Assembly (NCBI RefSeq): GCF_030272615.1
Contig: NC_081409.1
Location: 612,433,755-612,497,754 of the forward strand
DNA: 64,000 bases
Origin: Cryptomeria japonica
Lineage: Eukaryota; Streptophyta; Pinopsida; Cupressales; Cupressaceae
Reading direction: 5' to 3'
In this document: piece after piece, positions 46,516 through 58,034 of the stretch
How the letters are laid out: every line of letters begins with the position of its first letter
Position numbering within the stretch: the first letter of the stretch is position 1
The notes under the pieces: generated by a model
Told to the model about the DNA's origin: nothing
The model's input: the letters and a program-made list of their open reading frames with translations, nothing else
Database searches by the model: none
Translations under genes and position numbers: made by a program

Positions 46516-48165
46516 ATGGGAGACCTGGACTCCCATAGTGGAGCCAGAAGGGTCATCAAGAGCCCAAGTTGGAGAAGAAGAGGTTCCACAGGAAGGAATG
46601 GAACAAAGGAAAGAGAAAAATGTTCCTAAGAAGTCACAAACAAAGAAGAGAAAAGAAGTCCAATTGGAAGAGCCACAGTAGAAAAGGCCAAGGATAGAGG
46701 AAGCACAATCACCGGCTAGTTCTTCTAGCGTGCACGAGGTCGAAATGTTCACACAGAATGTTGCAAGAAGCCAGCTGCAAGAAAAAGATCTTGGCAATTC
46801 ACAAACACGATGTTCTCAGCATCGGCACTTCCCATAAATTTGTTTTGCTAGAAAATCAAAGGCATGAAATTCCTCCTAATACATTACAATAGGATCATGA
46901 TTGTTTCATGGAAACGAATCTTGGAAACTAAGGCACTTTGGATGAAGTTTCAAAGGAACAAGAGCAGATGGAAGTTCAGGATCAGCCGACAGCCGCTCCA
47001 GACTGGCTGAAGGAAAGAACGAGAAAGGAGCCAAAAGAAGAAGTGGATCCTACACAAGAATTGGAAGAAAATCTAAGTAGAATAGATAAGCCAACAAAGA
47101 AGGAAGCCAAGAAGTTTTCCAAGATCACAAGGGACGAGTCAGGATCCAGGACATTACACTTAGCTATGCCCAGGGTGGACAAAGGATAGGAGTGAAATCA
47201 CACCCGATGAATATGAAATCAAAGAGGTTAGCTTAGGGCGAGCTTCCACAGCACTGTTGGTTGAAGACTTTGATGAATCTTCCTTAGTATTGAAAGAACA
47301 AATGAAAAGAATGAAAGAGAAGAATAGAAAGCTGGAGAGCAAAAACAAGGCATTGTGCAAATATTTGCGCAACTTGAAACATCCACTCAGAGAGGAAGAT
47401 CCATTCTTTGTTCTTCCCTCTTCTCTTCCTAGAGAATCCATTAATGGCATTGAAGAAAAAAGGAGAAGAGCTCAATGCTATAAGAAATGGGTGGAACATG
47501 TCTTCGCTTCAACAAGACAATTCATCGAAGACTTGGCTCACTTCCATTGGCGAATTTTGGTCATCTTGATCAGACTTGAGACTGCGGATAGTTCATGGGA
47601 AGATGTGCAAATTTATCAAGACTTCACAATTTTGTGACTGAGCATTAATGGGAATTCCTAGGCAAACTTTGATTGATGGAAGGTTGTCCGGGAAAATGGA
47701 ATTTATGACTTCTCATGGTGATTTTATGTCATCCACACTAGGAAGGAATCCTTTGAAAGATTCAACAAACAATCATCATCATTGAAGGAATCAATCAGAG
47801 AAATTCACGAGGAAATCCATAATGCAGTTGAGGCATTATTTGCAAGAAGGTTGAATGATGAGGAGCTGACAGTTGACTTCCTGAAGAACAGGTTGCACAA
47901 GTTCTTCTTTGTGGAATCCTTTCTCAAAGAACATCTGGAAAATGTTTCTTTGTTCTGCAACACAATGCGAAGGACTCAAGAGGCACCAACAAGTTGGGAG
48001 AAGTTCTTCTCCAAGTGTGAAGAGGATATTTCCTTGCTGGAATTCAAGCTGGAGAATGCCCCAAGTGTCTCCATAGGAGAACTAGAGTCGTCATCGCCAA
48101 ATTCATTGCATTTTCCGTTAATGAACGGGATAATGGTCGTCCAATTTTGGACGAGAATCTTTTGA
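46516..48165 (+). pseudogene. ORF B' in giant LTR copy 2
   Basis: It begins at an ATG overlapping the stop of ORF A' (TGATG, 46514-46518). Pieces match ORF B of copy 3: a Lys/Glu-rich start, DWLKERTRKEP, then KKFSKITRDESGSRTLHLAMPRVDK (46938-47189), and a predicted coiled coil LKEQMKRMKEKNRKLESKNK (47257 onward). The last part (47782-48165) has no clear partner in ORF B. Several stops and frame changes are present. Function unknown. Confidence 0.55.
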
Positions 48166-48533
48166 CCGCATGATGGCATGGTGGCGCATTCATTGTTAGG
48201 AATGTTTGACCAAGTGGCGACTAATTCAGTGCATGGCAATCGTCATACTTAATGAGATAATAGAACATTTATTGCATGTTAGCTGAATTTGGAGATGATG
48301 GTGCATTAATTCCATAATGGGTGCTTTTTGAATGTAATGGGTAATTAATGTATTTTGGGCACTATTTTGAGCAAAGAGTAGTTAACTGATAGTGAGTGTG
48401 ATGCATCATTAATATTTATTCCCACTATATGGCATCATACTTGGAATCTTTTGGTCAAACCCTAATTAGGGTTTGCATGTTTTGGTCGTTGATCGGTTTG
48501 TAATCTAGGCCATCCATTTTCATCCTGGAGACC

Positions 48534-48540
48534 TATAAAA
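48534..48540 (+). promoter_or_regulatory. TATA box of giant LTR copy 2
   Basis: TATAAAA in CCTATAAAAGGGATTCAC, followed by CCCTTCATTTGTAA; same spacing as at 25837. Confidence 0.7.
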
Positions 48541-49319
48541 GGGATTCACCCCTTCATTTGTAAAGGAGGGAGATTGTATGAAATTGTTTCTATAAGCTAT
48601 TGAAGTAATAAATAGTGATATATTGTTCTCTAATGGTATACACTTGTGTTATTTTGTGACTTGCATGATTTCACTTCCCTCGATTTAGATTTAATTCTAG
48701 CATTTAGATGAACAAAGTTGATTGAAAAGTTCTAAGGTAAAGATTGTTTGCTCATACCTTTTGTTAATAGATGATTTCTATTGATAGTGCAAGGTTGGAC
48801 TGAGCTTTTGTATGTGTGCGCTTAATCTAAATTGTTGTATGAAATTGTTCTCTAATGGTGTTCATCAATGCTTTAAAATCTCTCAAACACAACCTCTAAA
48901 GATTGCACCCACCTTATGTAGTCTTCTAGTGGCGAAGTAAAGTGTGGTTGATCTCACCCTAAGCATTGCTATCTACTGAGTTCTTAGATTAGAATAGCTT
49001 TCCTAAACCCTTTCCCATTTTATTTTCTGCATTTTCTAAATAGAAGAGTCCTAAAAAAAGCTATATGCTACTAAATCATTCGCAAGAATCTCCTTGAAAC
49101 TACAAATTTAATAAAGCCTTCTTTAAGTGTGCGTAAGTCTCCTTGGATTACCAACATTTCACATCAAGCCAATTGAGTTCACATCCATTGCATAATCAGA
49201 ACCTTGGAGTCAATTGTATGAAGTTGTCACAATCTTAGCATACATTGGACTTTGATCAAAAGAGGATGAAGTGACCGTTGGAAAACTTTATTCTGTGTTG
49301 GTGTAATCACAAAACACCA

Positions 49320-50151
49320 TCCAACAATATTGTTGTCACAAAAGTTTGCACCCTTGCTAAGCTATCAACTCAACAACCCTATGAAACATGGAAACAACCC
49401 CAAATTGTGGAACCTTGCACAATGGGATTGAATCTCCAGAGAAGGTCGCTTTCCTTCTCAATCCAAGTGCAAGTGTTGAACCAACTCAACACTCCAAATT
49501 CTACTTCTAAACCAAACCTAACAGCTTGCAAAGGAAAAGGGAAGAAGGAAATGCTAAAATGAAAGGAGGTGATGCACCAAGAGAAGAGATGTTCCTCTCC
49601 CCACCCGAAATGACACAAAGAATCAATTGAAATACACTGGAGATGCACAAACTCCATTTGCATGAATGACCCCAAACACATGTATGAAGGTTAAAATTTG
49701 TTGAATGTCAAAGGGAGAAGGTTTCCCACAAGTCACACTCAGGATCAAGTTAATAGAACATATACATGAGAGAAAGCTACAAAACATACACTTATAATGA
49801 AGGTAAGGAAACATACACAACATGCATAAGTTGAACGCAAGCAAGAATGATAATTTCAATTCATTCTAAGGCCAATGGCCAAACTTATAGTTGCAGAAAT
49901 ACAAGAAATATACAAGTCTTCAAGAGAAGTGAAAGAGCATAAGAATAGCTCAAGCCAGCAAGGAGAGAACCCTTTACAATGAGGCTTATCAGCCTATATA
50001 TAGCAAACTGGTCGCAGAAGAGAGACCAATTGTCAAGGAGGAGAACCCTTGACCCTGGCGTGCATAGAGGAATGTCAATCAAGGAAGGCAGGGAGGTGCA
50101 CAGACCTGACATGGTGTACATGCAAACACCCTGACAAGGCAATCCCAAGAA
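49320..50151 (-). repeat. LTR-like fragment with TATA box, minus orientation
   Basis: The minus strand shows GCTATATATAGGCTGATAAG (about 50003 down) followed by a 600-bp segment without stable frames, as expected for a promoter plus R/U5. Ends with a target duplication were not found. It is bounded by the end of giant LTR copy 2 and by the start of the RNase H-integrase segment, so it may be truncated by either. Confidence 0.4.
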
Positions 50152-51713
50152 GCTGAGTTGAGATACCCGAATATTGAGAAGCAAGCCTATGCACTAGTCA
50201 AAGCTATTAGGAAATTCCGACATTATATACTAAGAAGTAAGGTATATGCCATAGTGTCGGATGTTGCAGTGAAGACATTGTTGATGCAGAACGAGCTGGG
50301 CAAAAGGAGAGGTAAATGGGTGACCATAATCCAAGAGTATGACATTAAAATTCAGCCCATGAAGCTAGTACGAGGTCAGGCTTTGACGCAGACTCTCGCA
50401 TCTGAATGCCCAGGAATCGTACATCAGCAATACCTGATTGAACAAGTCTCGCCAAACGAGTGGTATGATGACATAACCTTCTATCTTCTTAATCAAAAAT
50501 GTCCATCACGCCTTAATCCAATGCAGAAAAGGGCTCTGAGGATGAAGAGCAGTCATTTCATGCTGCAAGGTGTTGTCTTGTATCGAAGAAAACGCGAAGG
50601 CATCTACCTAAGATGCGTAAATAGAGATGAAGCGCGCCAAATCATAGGGCAGTTCCATACTAAGTTTGGAACAGGTCATGGGTCAGGCTTAGCAACAGCC
50701 CACCAAATCCTCAGGGCAAGCTATTATTGGCCTACCTTATTCAGGGACACCCATGAACATGTGAAGACCTGCCATATCTACCACGTAGCCGCAACTAAGG
50801 AGCGAACTCCAGCCATGCCACTTCGACCAGTCATAGAGGTAAAACCATTCGGCCAGTGGGCTCTCGACTTCATAGGTATGATCAACCCGCCCTCCTCTGC
50901 ACAGCACAGGTACATTCTAACCGTTTCTGATTATTGTACGAGGTGGTCTGAAGCTCAATCTTTAAAGCAATGCAATGTTGATGCTGTTATTAAATTTTTA
51001 GAAGAAAACATTATTACACGCTTCGGTTGTCCTCATGCTTTAGTTTGTGATAACGGTTCTGCATTTGCATCATTAAAATTTTCTAATTGGGCCTTTGATT
51101 ATGGGATAACGTTAAAGTTTTCATCTAACTACTATCCCCAAGGTAACGGTTTGGCAGAGTCCACTAATAAAAACCTGCTACAAGTAATTAAGAAACTCCT
51201 AGACAAGAATCCGAAAGATTGGCACACCCAACTCCGATTTGCCCTTTGGGCAAACCGAACTAGATGCAAGTCCGCCATCGGAACTTCACCATACCATTTG
51301 GTATATGGCCTTGACCCTATTTTTCGCATACAATTAAGAATACCAACCTTGCAATTCATGAAGGAATATCTGGGAATCGACAACACTGTAGAGGCCAGGT
51401 TGTCCCAACTGCTGTATTTGGAAGAAAAGAGAGACAACGCTATAGACAATTTTGCTAAACACCAAGAAGTGGTCAAGCGTTGGTTTGACAGAAGGGCAAA
51501 AGTAAAAACCTTCCACATTTCTGACCTCGTCCTTTATTGGGACAAAGCTCACGAGCGGAAAGGAGAGCATGACAAGTTTGATAATCTGTGGCTCGGTCCT
51601 TCCAGATTTCTAAAATTTTGGGAGAAAATGCATTCCGACTCAGGACCCTAACAGGTGAGGACGTCCCCTTGCCGGTAAAAGGTCAATTCCTCAAGCATTA
51701 TTTCCAGCCCTAG
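50152..51713 (+). pseudogene. Ty3/gypsy RNase H (C-terminal part) and integrase
   Basis: The open frame 50158-51651 starts abruptly inside RNase H (AELRYPNIEKQAYALVKAI); the reverse transcriptase is missing. Counting from 50158, the integrase zinc domain lies near residues 165-210. It keeps its His residues and Cys205, but the second Cys of the CxxC pair is Tyr208. The catalytic core is complete: Asp237 (ALDFIG), Asp298 (CDNGSAF) and Glu334 (GLAEST), a D-x35-E spacing. A frameshift near 51615 moves the true C-terminus (EDVPLPVKGQFLKHYFQP) to another frame ending at 51713. No chromodomain follows, which fits a Tat/Athila-type element. It is damaged but otherwise long and open. Confidence 0.85.
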
Positions 51714-52629
51714 GTTTCTCTGAAGCCTTTCCCCCTGTATATAATAAGGTAGTTTTTTCCTGTTTTAGTTTAGTTTCCCGTTTTCCTGTTTCATTTTGGG
51801 ACCCCTGTCAATTTTGGAAGGAAGCCTATGTGCTGTGCAACTTTGGTGCGATGCTAGATTTTTGTAACCTTCTACTTCTAGGATCTAAGTTTGGGGAGGA
51901 CTCTTCATTGTTGGAGCGCCCCATGATGAGGTCGGATTGATCTAGAATCCCTTTCTCTGCAAGATCTTGTTTTTGTCAAAACCTATCCCCAACATCGTGA
52001 TTACTGCACAAACACATTTTTAAAAAATCGCATACAATTAGTTGTTAATCAAAGGGACACTACGTCGATGATAAGGTCTGAAGCTATGCTTCAGCGACCA
52101 CTGTTACGCTCAATCCTGCATAGGCTTCACTGCCTACTATGCCAAAGAAAAAGAAAAGAAAGAAGAAAAAAGAATCAAGAGTAAAAACGCTTTGAAATCA
52201 ACTTGATATCAAGCATAAAATTGGCAGATAGGAATGCAGGCATCTCTGCTAGTACAGAGCAAAAGTAAAACTTTCTTACCGGAAACAGAGCAATCTCTGT
52301 GAGCTAACAGGCAATAACTCTGTCGGGGCTATGAACACTTGCTGGCAGGGGGCTCTATCCAGGTTGCTTTTGAAGGTATCAGCTTGCTGGGCTCTTGACA
52401 TTGTGAAACATTGATGCCTCAACTTTTTCTAAGCTGGAATGAACTCCACTTGCAAACACTGGTTAATCCGATTTTCGTGTGATTCGATTTGACCCTTGAC
52501 ATTATCTCGTTTTGAAAGGCCTTTTCTCCTTTTTTCGTCTGAGTTGTGGTGGTTAACAGAGATTCTAGGTTCGATCCAGACTTGCGTCCCCGAAATGACT
52601 GGGAGCATTTCTCCAACAGAGTCGCCATT
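51714..52629 (+). other. Region between integrase and giant LTR copy 3
   Basis: No supported gene. A purine-rich GTTTGGGGAGGA (about 51889-51900) resembles a polypurine tract but is 730 bases from the LTR start. The last 20 bases hold a sequence identical in form to a primer-binding site read on the minus strand. A GGTTCGATCC at 52569-52578 resembles a tRNA B box, but no A box or cloverleaf was found. Confidence 0.45.
52610..52627 (-). other. Primer-binding-site-like sequence in unexpected orientation
   Basis: The minus strand reads TGGCGACTCTGTTGGAGA, close to the tRNA-Arg-type primer site reported for Ogre/Tat elements. It lies two bases from the TGTTG end of the giant LTR, but that end is the outer U3 end by the TATA evidence. 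Confidence 0.5.
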
Positions 52630-52899
52630 TGTTGTGCGTTGCACACGCTCCCTGTCGCGGACAGGGTCCCCTTTCCTTTTTTGGGCCTTCCCATCTTCGC
52701 CCTGTTGAGTTCCGCGCAGAGTGTCTCGCATCCTTTTCAGCGAGCCCATATTCAGTCCATTGGATGATGATGTTGAACAGAGGAGCCTATGAATACATGA
52801 GATCAGTTGAGCCTTCGGGTATGAATTTCAAGAGATCGTCTAAGCTTGTAAAATCACCTGAGATAGGCGTAGGATGATAAAAGCTGGCAAAGTCTGCCA

Positions 52900-54450
52900 A
52901 GTAAAAAGATAGTTCTCCTGAAGGTCGCATGAGGACCCAAAGACATCGATTTTCGCATAGGGATATAGGAGAGATAAGAGGGTGCAAAAGTGTAAATTTT
53001 CAAAAAACTCCTCCGTACCCTGAAACTTGTGTGAAAAGGGAGAGATTACATGATGTTTTGAGAGTTTGCAGGATTGGTGAGACTGGCGATTTTCGACAAC
53101 TGAAAGGTAAAAGGGGCGAAAACCTTGCAAAGTGCCCCAAAGTGCCGAAATTGGCAAAACCGACTAAAAGGGCCCCGATTTGCATTTTGGAGGGTGAGCA
53201 TAAAAGGTTAAAAGGTTTGCAAAATGAGCAAAAACTCCGAAATTCGCCATATGGGGGTAAATTGTCAAAATGAAGTTAAAAGTTTGCAAAAAGAGTCAAA
53301 AGTCCGAAGTTTGTAAAAACACTTAAAGTGCAAGAATTGGCAAACTCCTTCATAATGCCGAAGTTCACACTTTTGGGTGCAAGTGCAAGAAATTTGAAAA
53401 GTTTTCAAATCCTCCCTAAAAGCCCGAAAATTGCGAAGGAGGCGAAATTGCGTAGGAGGCGAAATTGCGTTGAAGTTAAGAGTTTGCAAACAAACTAAAA
53501 GTGCCGAAGTTCGCACTTTTGAGCCGAAATGCGAAAAGTTAAAGGATTTACAAACGGCTCCATAATGCCAAAAATCACATTTAGGAGACAAAACGCGAAA
53601 AGGTTAAAGGTTGGCAAAAGCCACCAAATCGCCGAAATCGGCAAAAAGACTAAAAAGTCCGAAGTTTGCAAATACACCCAAATCGCCAAAGTTTGCAAAG
53701 TAAGTAAAAGGTCCGAAGTTCGCACTTTCAAGTGAAAACGTAAAAGGGAATGTTAAAGTAAAGTTTTCAAAAACCTCAAAAATGCCGAAGTTGACAATCC
53801 ACCCCAAATCACCGAACTTTGCATGATCAAGGTAAGTCGTAAAGGATTTAAAAGGTTGAAAAGTAACCTCAAAACGCCGAAATTTTCAAACCCCACCCAA
53901 ATGCCGAAATCGTGCAGGGCACCCATATTGCGAAAGGTAAAACTTGAAATCCCCTACCATAATGTCGAAAATCGCATTTAGGAGATGAAACGCGAGAAGG
54001 TTAAAACCAAGTTTGCATTATGGGCAAAAATCGCGATTTTCAAAAACCTGAGAAGTCATCAAAATCGCATGAAGGGGAAATGGCGTAAGGTTTGGAGGGT
54101 AAACCCAAAGATCACAGTTTGCATTATGGGCGAAAATCGTGATTTTTACAAACCTTGCGAAGTCGTTAAACCCCGAAATAGCTCGCCATAGGGCAAAATC
54201 GTGAAGTTCAAGGTTCGTAAAACCCCCTTCATTCGCTGAAATTCGCATAGGATTAAAATCACGAAGTTAGAATTTGGAAGGACGCCCAAGGTAAAATCGC
54301 GCTGAAGTAAATCGCCATCCCAACCAAGGTAATAAAATTGCTAAGCCTGAGTGTAAAACTGCAAGTTCTTTTCAAACCAAGGGCACGAAAATTTGAAATA
54401 GGGAGTTAACCGTTAAAATTCAAATTGCAGACTCTCCCATTCAAAATTTG
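52900..54450. repeat. Degenerate CCGAAGTTTGCAAA repeat region
   Basis: Dozens of variants of CCGAA(A/G)TTxGCAAAA recur at irregular 25-45 bp spacing, with intervening AAAGGTTAAAAGG-like words. CpG is common here. Short open frames on both strands are by-products. Confidence 0.75.
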
Positions 54451-54928
54451 GATTTCTTTCTTGCAAGGCAAGTTGTGCGAATATTCGCCCCATTCATTTC
54501 GCCAGGTAAGTGTGCTTCACCTCTCTTGAAATCATTCGAAATATTTGCAAAATCATATAGATGCGTACGCAAAATGAATTAAACTGATGAAATCTAAAAC
54601 CACATCTCTTTCCGTTTATAAGACATCAGGGGCAATTAAATCAGAATTTACTCCTAAGAATCAACTAGAAAACACATTTTCAAGACTTAGGAAAATTTTA
54701 AAGCATCGTCCATTTTGAAATTTGATCCTGAAATGCCTAAGTATAAATTCGCAATCGAAAAGCTTCATAAATATTCATGTCCAACTCAATCAAGCTTTTA
54801 GCTAAGGTGTCGTATTGTTCTTTAAATTCGGTTTTCGAATTGGTCCTTGTATGCTGGCATATCCTTTATCTAACCCGCTTCGTTTCCTTTATATCGCCTC
54901 GTAATCCACATCCGGCTGTGCAGGATAA

Positions 54929-56643
54929 ATGCCTAAATCGACGGTAGAATCATCAAAGACACCTGCTACAGCCGAGACATCACGAGCATCCAAGTCAGAT
55001 ATCCCTCGCAGAGTCGAAAGGATGAAGTATCAATATCAGATAGGAGGATTGAGAGAATTAAAAGTTCAGTGTGTCTGGGAGAATGTCAGAATGTCAGTGA
55101 TACTGACCTGGGCCATATTGATATTCAAGATTTCAGAAACCGAGTCTTCTCCCCTAATGCCTATGGCGGGCCTAGGCGGATGATGGAAAGTGGCATTGCC
55201 CAGGCAGCAGGATTTCCCCCGGCAGTGCAAAACTATGAGCTAGTAGTAGAGGCTGCCCGACATTAGCAACCAAGCTCTAGATTGGTGCTCCTCAAGGACA
55301 TGGTCCTCGCTAACTTCACTTCTGAAGCCATTGGCGACGCATTTGACATTCCCTTCCCGAACAACCACACAACCACGACTATAGATGAAGCGCAGGGGGC
55401 GTATGATATGAACACCGCCAGATGCAGAACACTGATAAATGAAGAGTGGTACAAGGAAAGACGACCTCCAAGCGTCAGGATTGGGAAAAAGACCCCTAGA
55501 AGCGACTTTCACAACGAGCATGAGGACATGGTCACATTGCTCAACAGGATTATGGGACTTCCCCAATCCAATTACTTTGAAGCATGGATGTTTTACTTCA
55601 CAGAACAGGTCTTCGCTGGGAAATCCAAGTTTGACTGGGCCCAGATCATAAGCGACAACATTCACACTTAGTTGATCGAACTTGAGACGAAGTACTTCAC
55701 TATGACCTCCTATTTGGTCTACATGTTCGCCAAGAACCAGCCGCTGTCGGGTTTGATCATGAAAGGTGAAATTGGGAATGGACCTAATCAAGTGAAGGTA
55801 TACGATTGTTATCCACAGTGACACTATCAGGACATAGCACAAAGAGAAAAGAGCAGCCCTGCCTATGCAGTTGGTCAATACGAGCGCGTCAATGACACCT
55901 TCACAATGCGCCCGGTCAGGCTGATGCAGGGAGGACTACACATAAGGCTTTCAAAGCAGGCTACTATTCTAGTACAGAGATATGGGGCCTGGTTCATCCA
56001 GTTCCCAAGGTTCTCCTCCATCCGGATAGCTGGCTTTGAGGTTACTCCTTTCCAACTTCCGCGGTACCCAACCGACAAGATAGTTCTCCTGGAGGTCGCA
56101 AGGCAGTCACGTCCGGCAGGCAGCTTACTCAGGGACAGGAAGCAATTTGGATTCGCATTCCCTATGATTATAGGCAACCAGGATGTCCATCTAAAGAACC
56201 CATCCCAAGCGGAGGAATCCTTTGCAGAGCTGGCCTCCTATGGCCTACAAGAGCATTTTCCAAGGAAATGCTTTGATCACGACAATCTAGCAAAGCAGGC
56301 CTATGGCAGGCGATACAGAGCAAAAGAGTTCGTTGAAGATTATTGAAAGAAGTGCTCTGATGACTATGATGTCCGAAGGCGCGAATATTTGAGGCTGAGT
56401 CTGCAGCAAATGCGACTCTACGAATACCGTCAGGTCCCAGATCAACTCACAAATTCAAGAAATTGCCTGCAAGTCCGGGAATTCGAGGCAGTAAGGCATC
56501 TTTTGCCAGGCATTGATTGGTCGCAAGACCCGATCACTGATTTTGAGGCGGTTATGGCAGCTCCAGGAAGATATACTGACCAATGGTTACACCAGCAGAT
56601 TGAGCGACTAAACATGAGGGAGTCCAGTTCACCTACCACTTGA
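54929..56643 (+). pseudogene. ORF A in giant LTR copy 3, nearly intact
   Basis: It starts at the ATG at 54929 (MPKSTVESSKTPATAETS), a few bases after a CTGTGCAG sequence that looks like a splice acceptor. One frameshift near 55100 leads into a frame that then stays the same to 56643, broken only by single in-frame stops near 55264, 55670, 55820 and 56344. The most conserved block against ORF A' is RYGAWFIQFPRF followed by LPRYPTDKIVLLEVARQ. Total length would be about 570 residues. There is no zinc knuckle, protease or polymerase motif. I do not recognise the family; it could be an extra retrotransposon ORF or a captured host gene. It ends by overlapping the start of ORF B. Confidence 0.6.
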
Positions 56644-58034
56644 TGGGTAACCTTGATTCTCAGTCCTCCAAAGATGAGGGAACTTCCAGTGCACCTAAGA
56701 AAGAGGCTGAAAAGCCTGAGAAAAGAAAGAAGGCTAAGGCCAGCAGAGGAACTCAGACATCCAAAAGAACAAGAAGGGAAAAGATCCCTATTAGGAGACC
56801 AGAGGTCACTTCATCATCAAAAGACCCTAGTTCGTCTGATGATGTAGTTGAACTAGATTATATACCTGCTCTGCCTTCCCAGAGTGATATTGACGCATTC
56901 GGAGCTAATGATCCTCCTGCACCCGACATGCTGGATGCCGAGCTAAGAGCCATTGAATCAGCCGAACCTGATAACCAAGTTGAGGAAGGAGGGATTCCAT
57001 CCACTCCGGGGATTGAGTTGCATGAACCCACCCAACAGAGCCGCCATGAATTGCTGCTCCATAATACTACCAAGGATGACTCCACTGTTGAAGGAGAGCA
57101 AAGGACAGATGATACCCGCGATCCTGAAAAGACTAAAGAACAACCATCACATGAAAATACCAAGCAGTTATTCAGTGAAGTGGGAGAGAATTCAGCTGCG
57201 AGCAAGGAACTTGACACTTCCTCTACTCCACCTGTAACAAAACAGCTGCAAATATGCGATGAGCCGACTGAAAACATCAAAGAACAGAGTGTCAATCTAA
57301 CCATAACATCAGCCCAAACTGTACCTCAAGAATGGTTAATTGCCCAAGCTCAGCGCAAGGCCGCCACCAAGCCACCCATCGATTTGGAGGACATCTTCTC
57401 ACCTATAGACCAAGCCAAGGCCAAGGGGAAGAAAAAGCCCAAGGCATATTCCAGAATAACCAAAGATGAGCAAAGGAACCGTACTCTTCACATCGCCACC
57501 CCGCCTGTAGACAAGCTAGCAGATCAGATTACACTAGCTGATTATAGCATCACGACTGTCCCCATCGGACGAGCCACTAAGGAGCAAGAAAAGAAGGAAT
57601 TCAAAGATTCAGTACAGAACATGCTCAAGCAACTTGAAGAGATAACAGCTGAAAAGAACATGTATCGAGCTCGTGCGAAACAGGCCGAGGGGTACATTGA
57701 TCAACTCTTGAGACCATTGCATAATGCTTCCGAATCCCACATTCCCCCGACAGCATTGGCACAGAGGACCACGACAGAATTTGAAGGAGTACGAGACACC
57801 ACAAGGGCCGTTAGGGAATGGATACAAGGCATCAAAAGAAGGGGGGAACGAACCCTTGAAGAGGTAAAAGAAATGGCACACCATCGAGAGACCACTCTGG
57901 TCAGGTTATTAGAGGTAAAAAGGGAATCCCTCAAAATCCATGAAGTAGCTACTACAACTCTTCCTCTCATAAGAGCTCTCTTTTGGACCCAAGCACAGAT
58001 CCCCTACACTCCCCGACATCCTGCACCCCCATGA
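56643..58034 (+). CDS. ORF B in giant LTR copy 3, charged coiled-coil protein
   Basis: A 463-codon open frame starts MGNLDSQSSKDEGTSS; its ATG overlaps the TGA of ORF A (TGATG). Residues 15-60 form a basic, nuclear-signal-like patch (KKEAEKPEKRKKAKA, KRTRREK). Residues 60-220 are acidic and disordered. A conserved block follows (PQEWLIAQAQRKA, then KAYSRITKDEQRNRTLHIA), then a likely coiled coil (QNMLKQLEEITAEKNMYRA). Homology to ORF B' covers the last two blocks. Coding-like sequence continues to 58557 in another frame with several stops (YLEGMQYKIRHPPMPPFSLL near 58360), so the original protein was probably longer. Function unknown. Confidence 0.55.
   Translation: MGNLDSQSSKDEGTSSAPKKEAEKPEKRKKAKASRGTQTSKRTRREKIPIRRPEVTSSSKDPSSSDDVVELDYIPALPSQSDIDAFGANDPPAPDMLDAELRAIESAEPDNQVEEGGIPSTPGIELHEPTQQSRHELLLHNTTKDDSTVEGEQRTDDTRDPEKTKEQPSHENTKQLFSEVGENSAASKELDTSSTPPVTKQLQICDEPTENIKEQSVNLTITSAQTVPQEWLIAQAQRKAATKPPIDLEDIFSPIDQAKAKGKKKPKAYSRITKDEQRNRTLHIATPPVDKLADQITLADYSITTVPIGRATKEQEKKEFKDSVQNMLKQLEEITAEKNMYRARAKQAEGYIDQLLRPLHNASESHIPPTALAQRTTTEFEGVRDTTRAVREWIQGIKRRGERTLEEVKEMAHHRETTLVRLLEVKRESLKIHEVATTTLPLIRALFWTQAQIPYTPRHPAPP

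Larger units (their letters stand above)
39066..49319 (+). mobile_element. Giant LTR copy 2 with embedded reading frames and nested solo LTR
   Basis: The left end TATTGTGACCTAATCACACA aligns with the start of the solo LTR at 22884. The right end aligns with that LTR's end (AACCTTGGAGTC, then AAGAGGAT, then TTTATTC, then ACACCA). Without the nested insert the length is about 6.5 kb. Order: a degenerate repeat region (about 39.7-40.5 kb), ORF A', ORF B', a TATA box (48534) and an R/U5 segment. The flanks (GTACC left, TCCAA right) do not match, so solo status is not proven. Decay is heavier than in copy 3. Confidence 0.65.

Noticed and set aside
49291-49330. Solo LTR starting at TGTTGGTG near 49297
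   Set aside because: The sequence is the end of giant LTR copy 2 by alignment; no matching end with a target duplication was found to the right.
52561-52600. A tRNA gene or tRNA-derived SINE suggested by GGTTCGATCC
   Set aside because: The B-box match is one base short of the usual consensus, and no A box, anticodon stem or cloverleaf could be drawn.
52429-53157. Several frames of 80-106 codons on both strands around the start of giant LTR copy 3
   Set aside because: They overlap each other and the LTR boundary, show no shared motif, and no counterpart was seen at the other giant LTR starts.
53265-54248. Open frames on both strands
   Set aside because: By-products of the degenerate CCGAA-GCAAA repeat region.
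55240-55878. 212-codon minus-strand frame opposite ORF A
   Set aside because: It is the shadow of ORF A. The plus-strand product has a homologue in giant LTR copy 2; the minus-strand one shows no conserved block.
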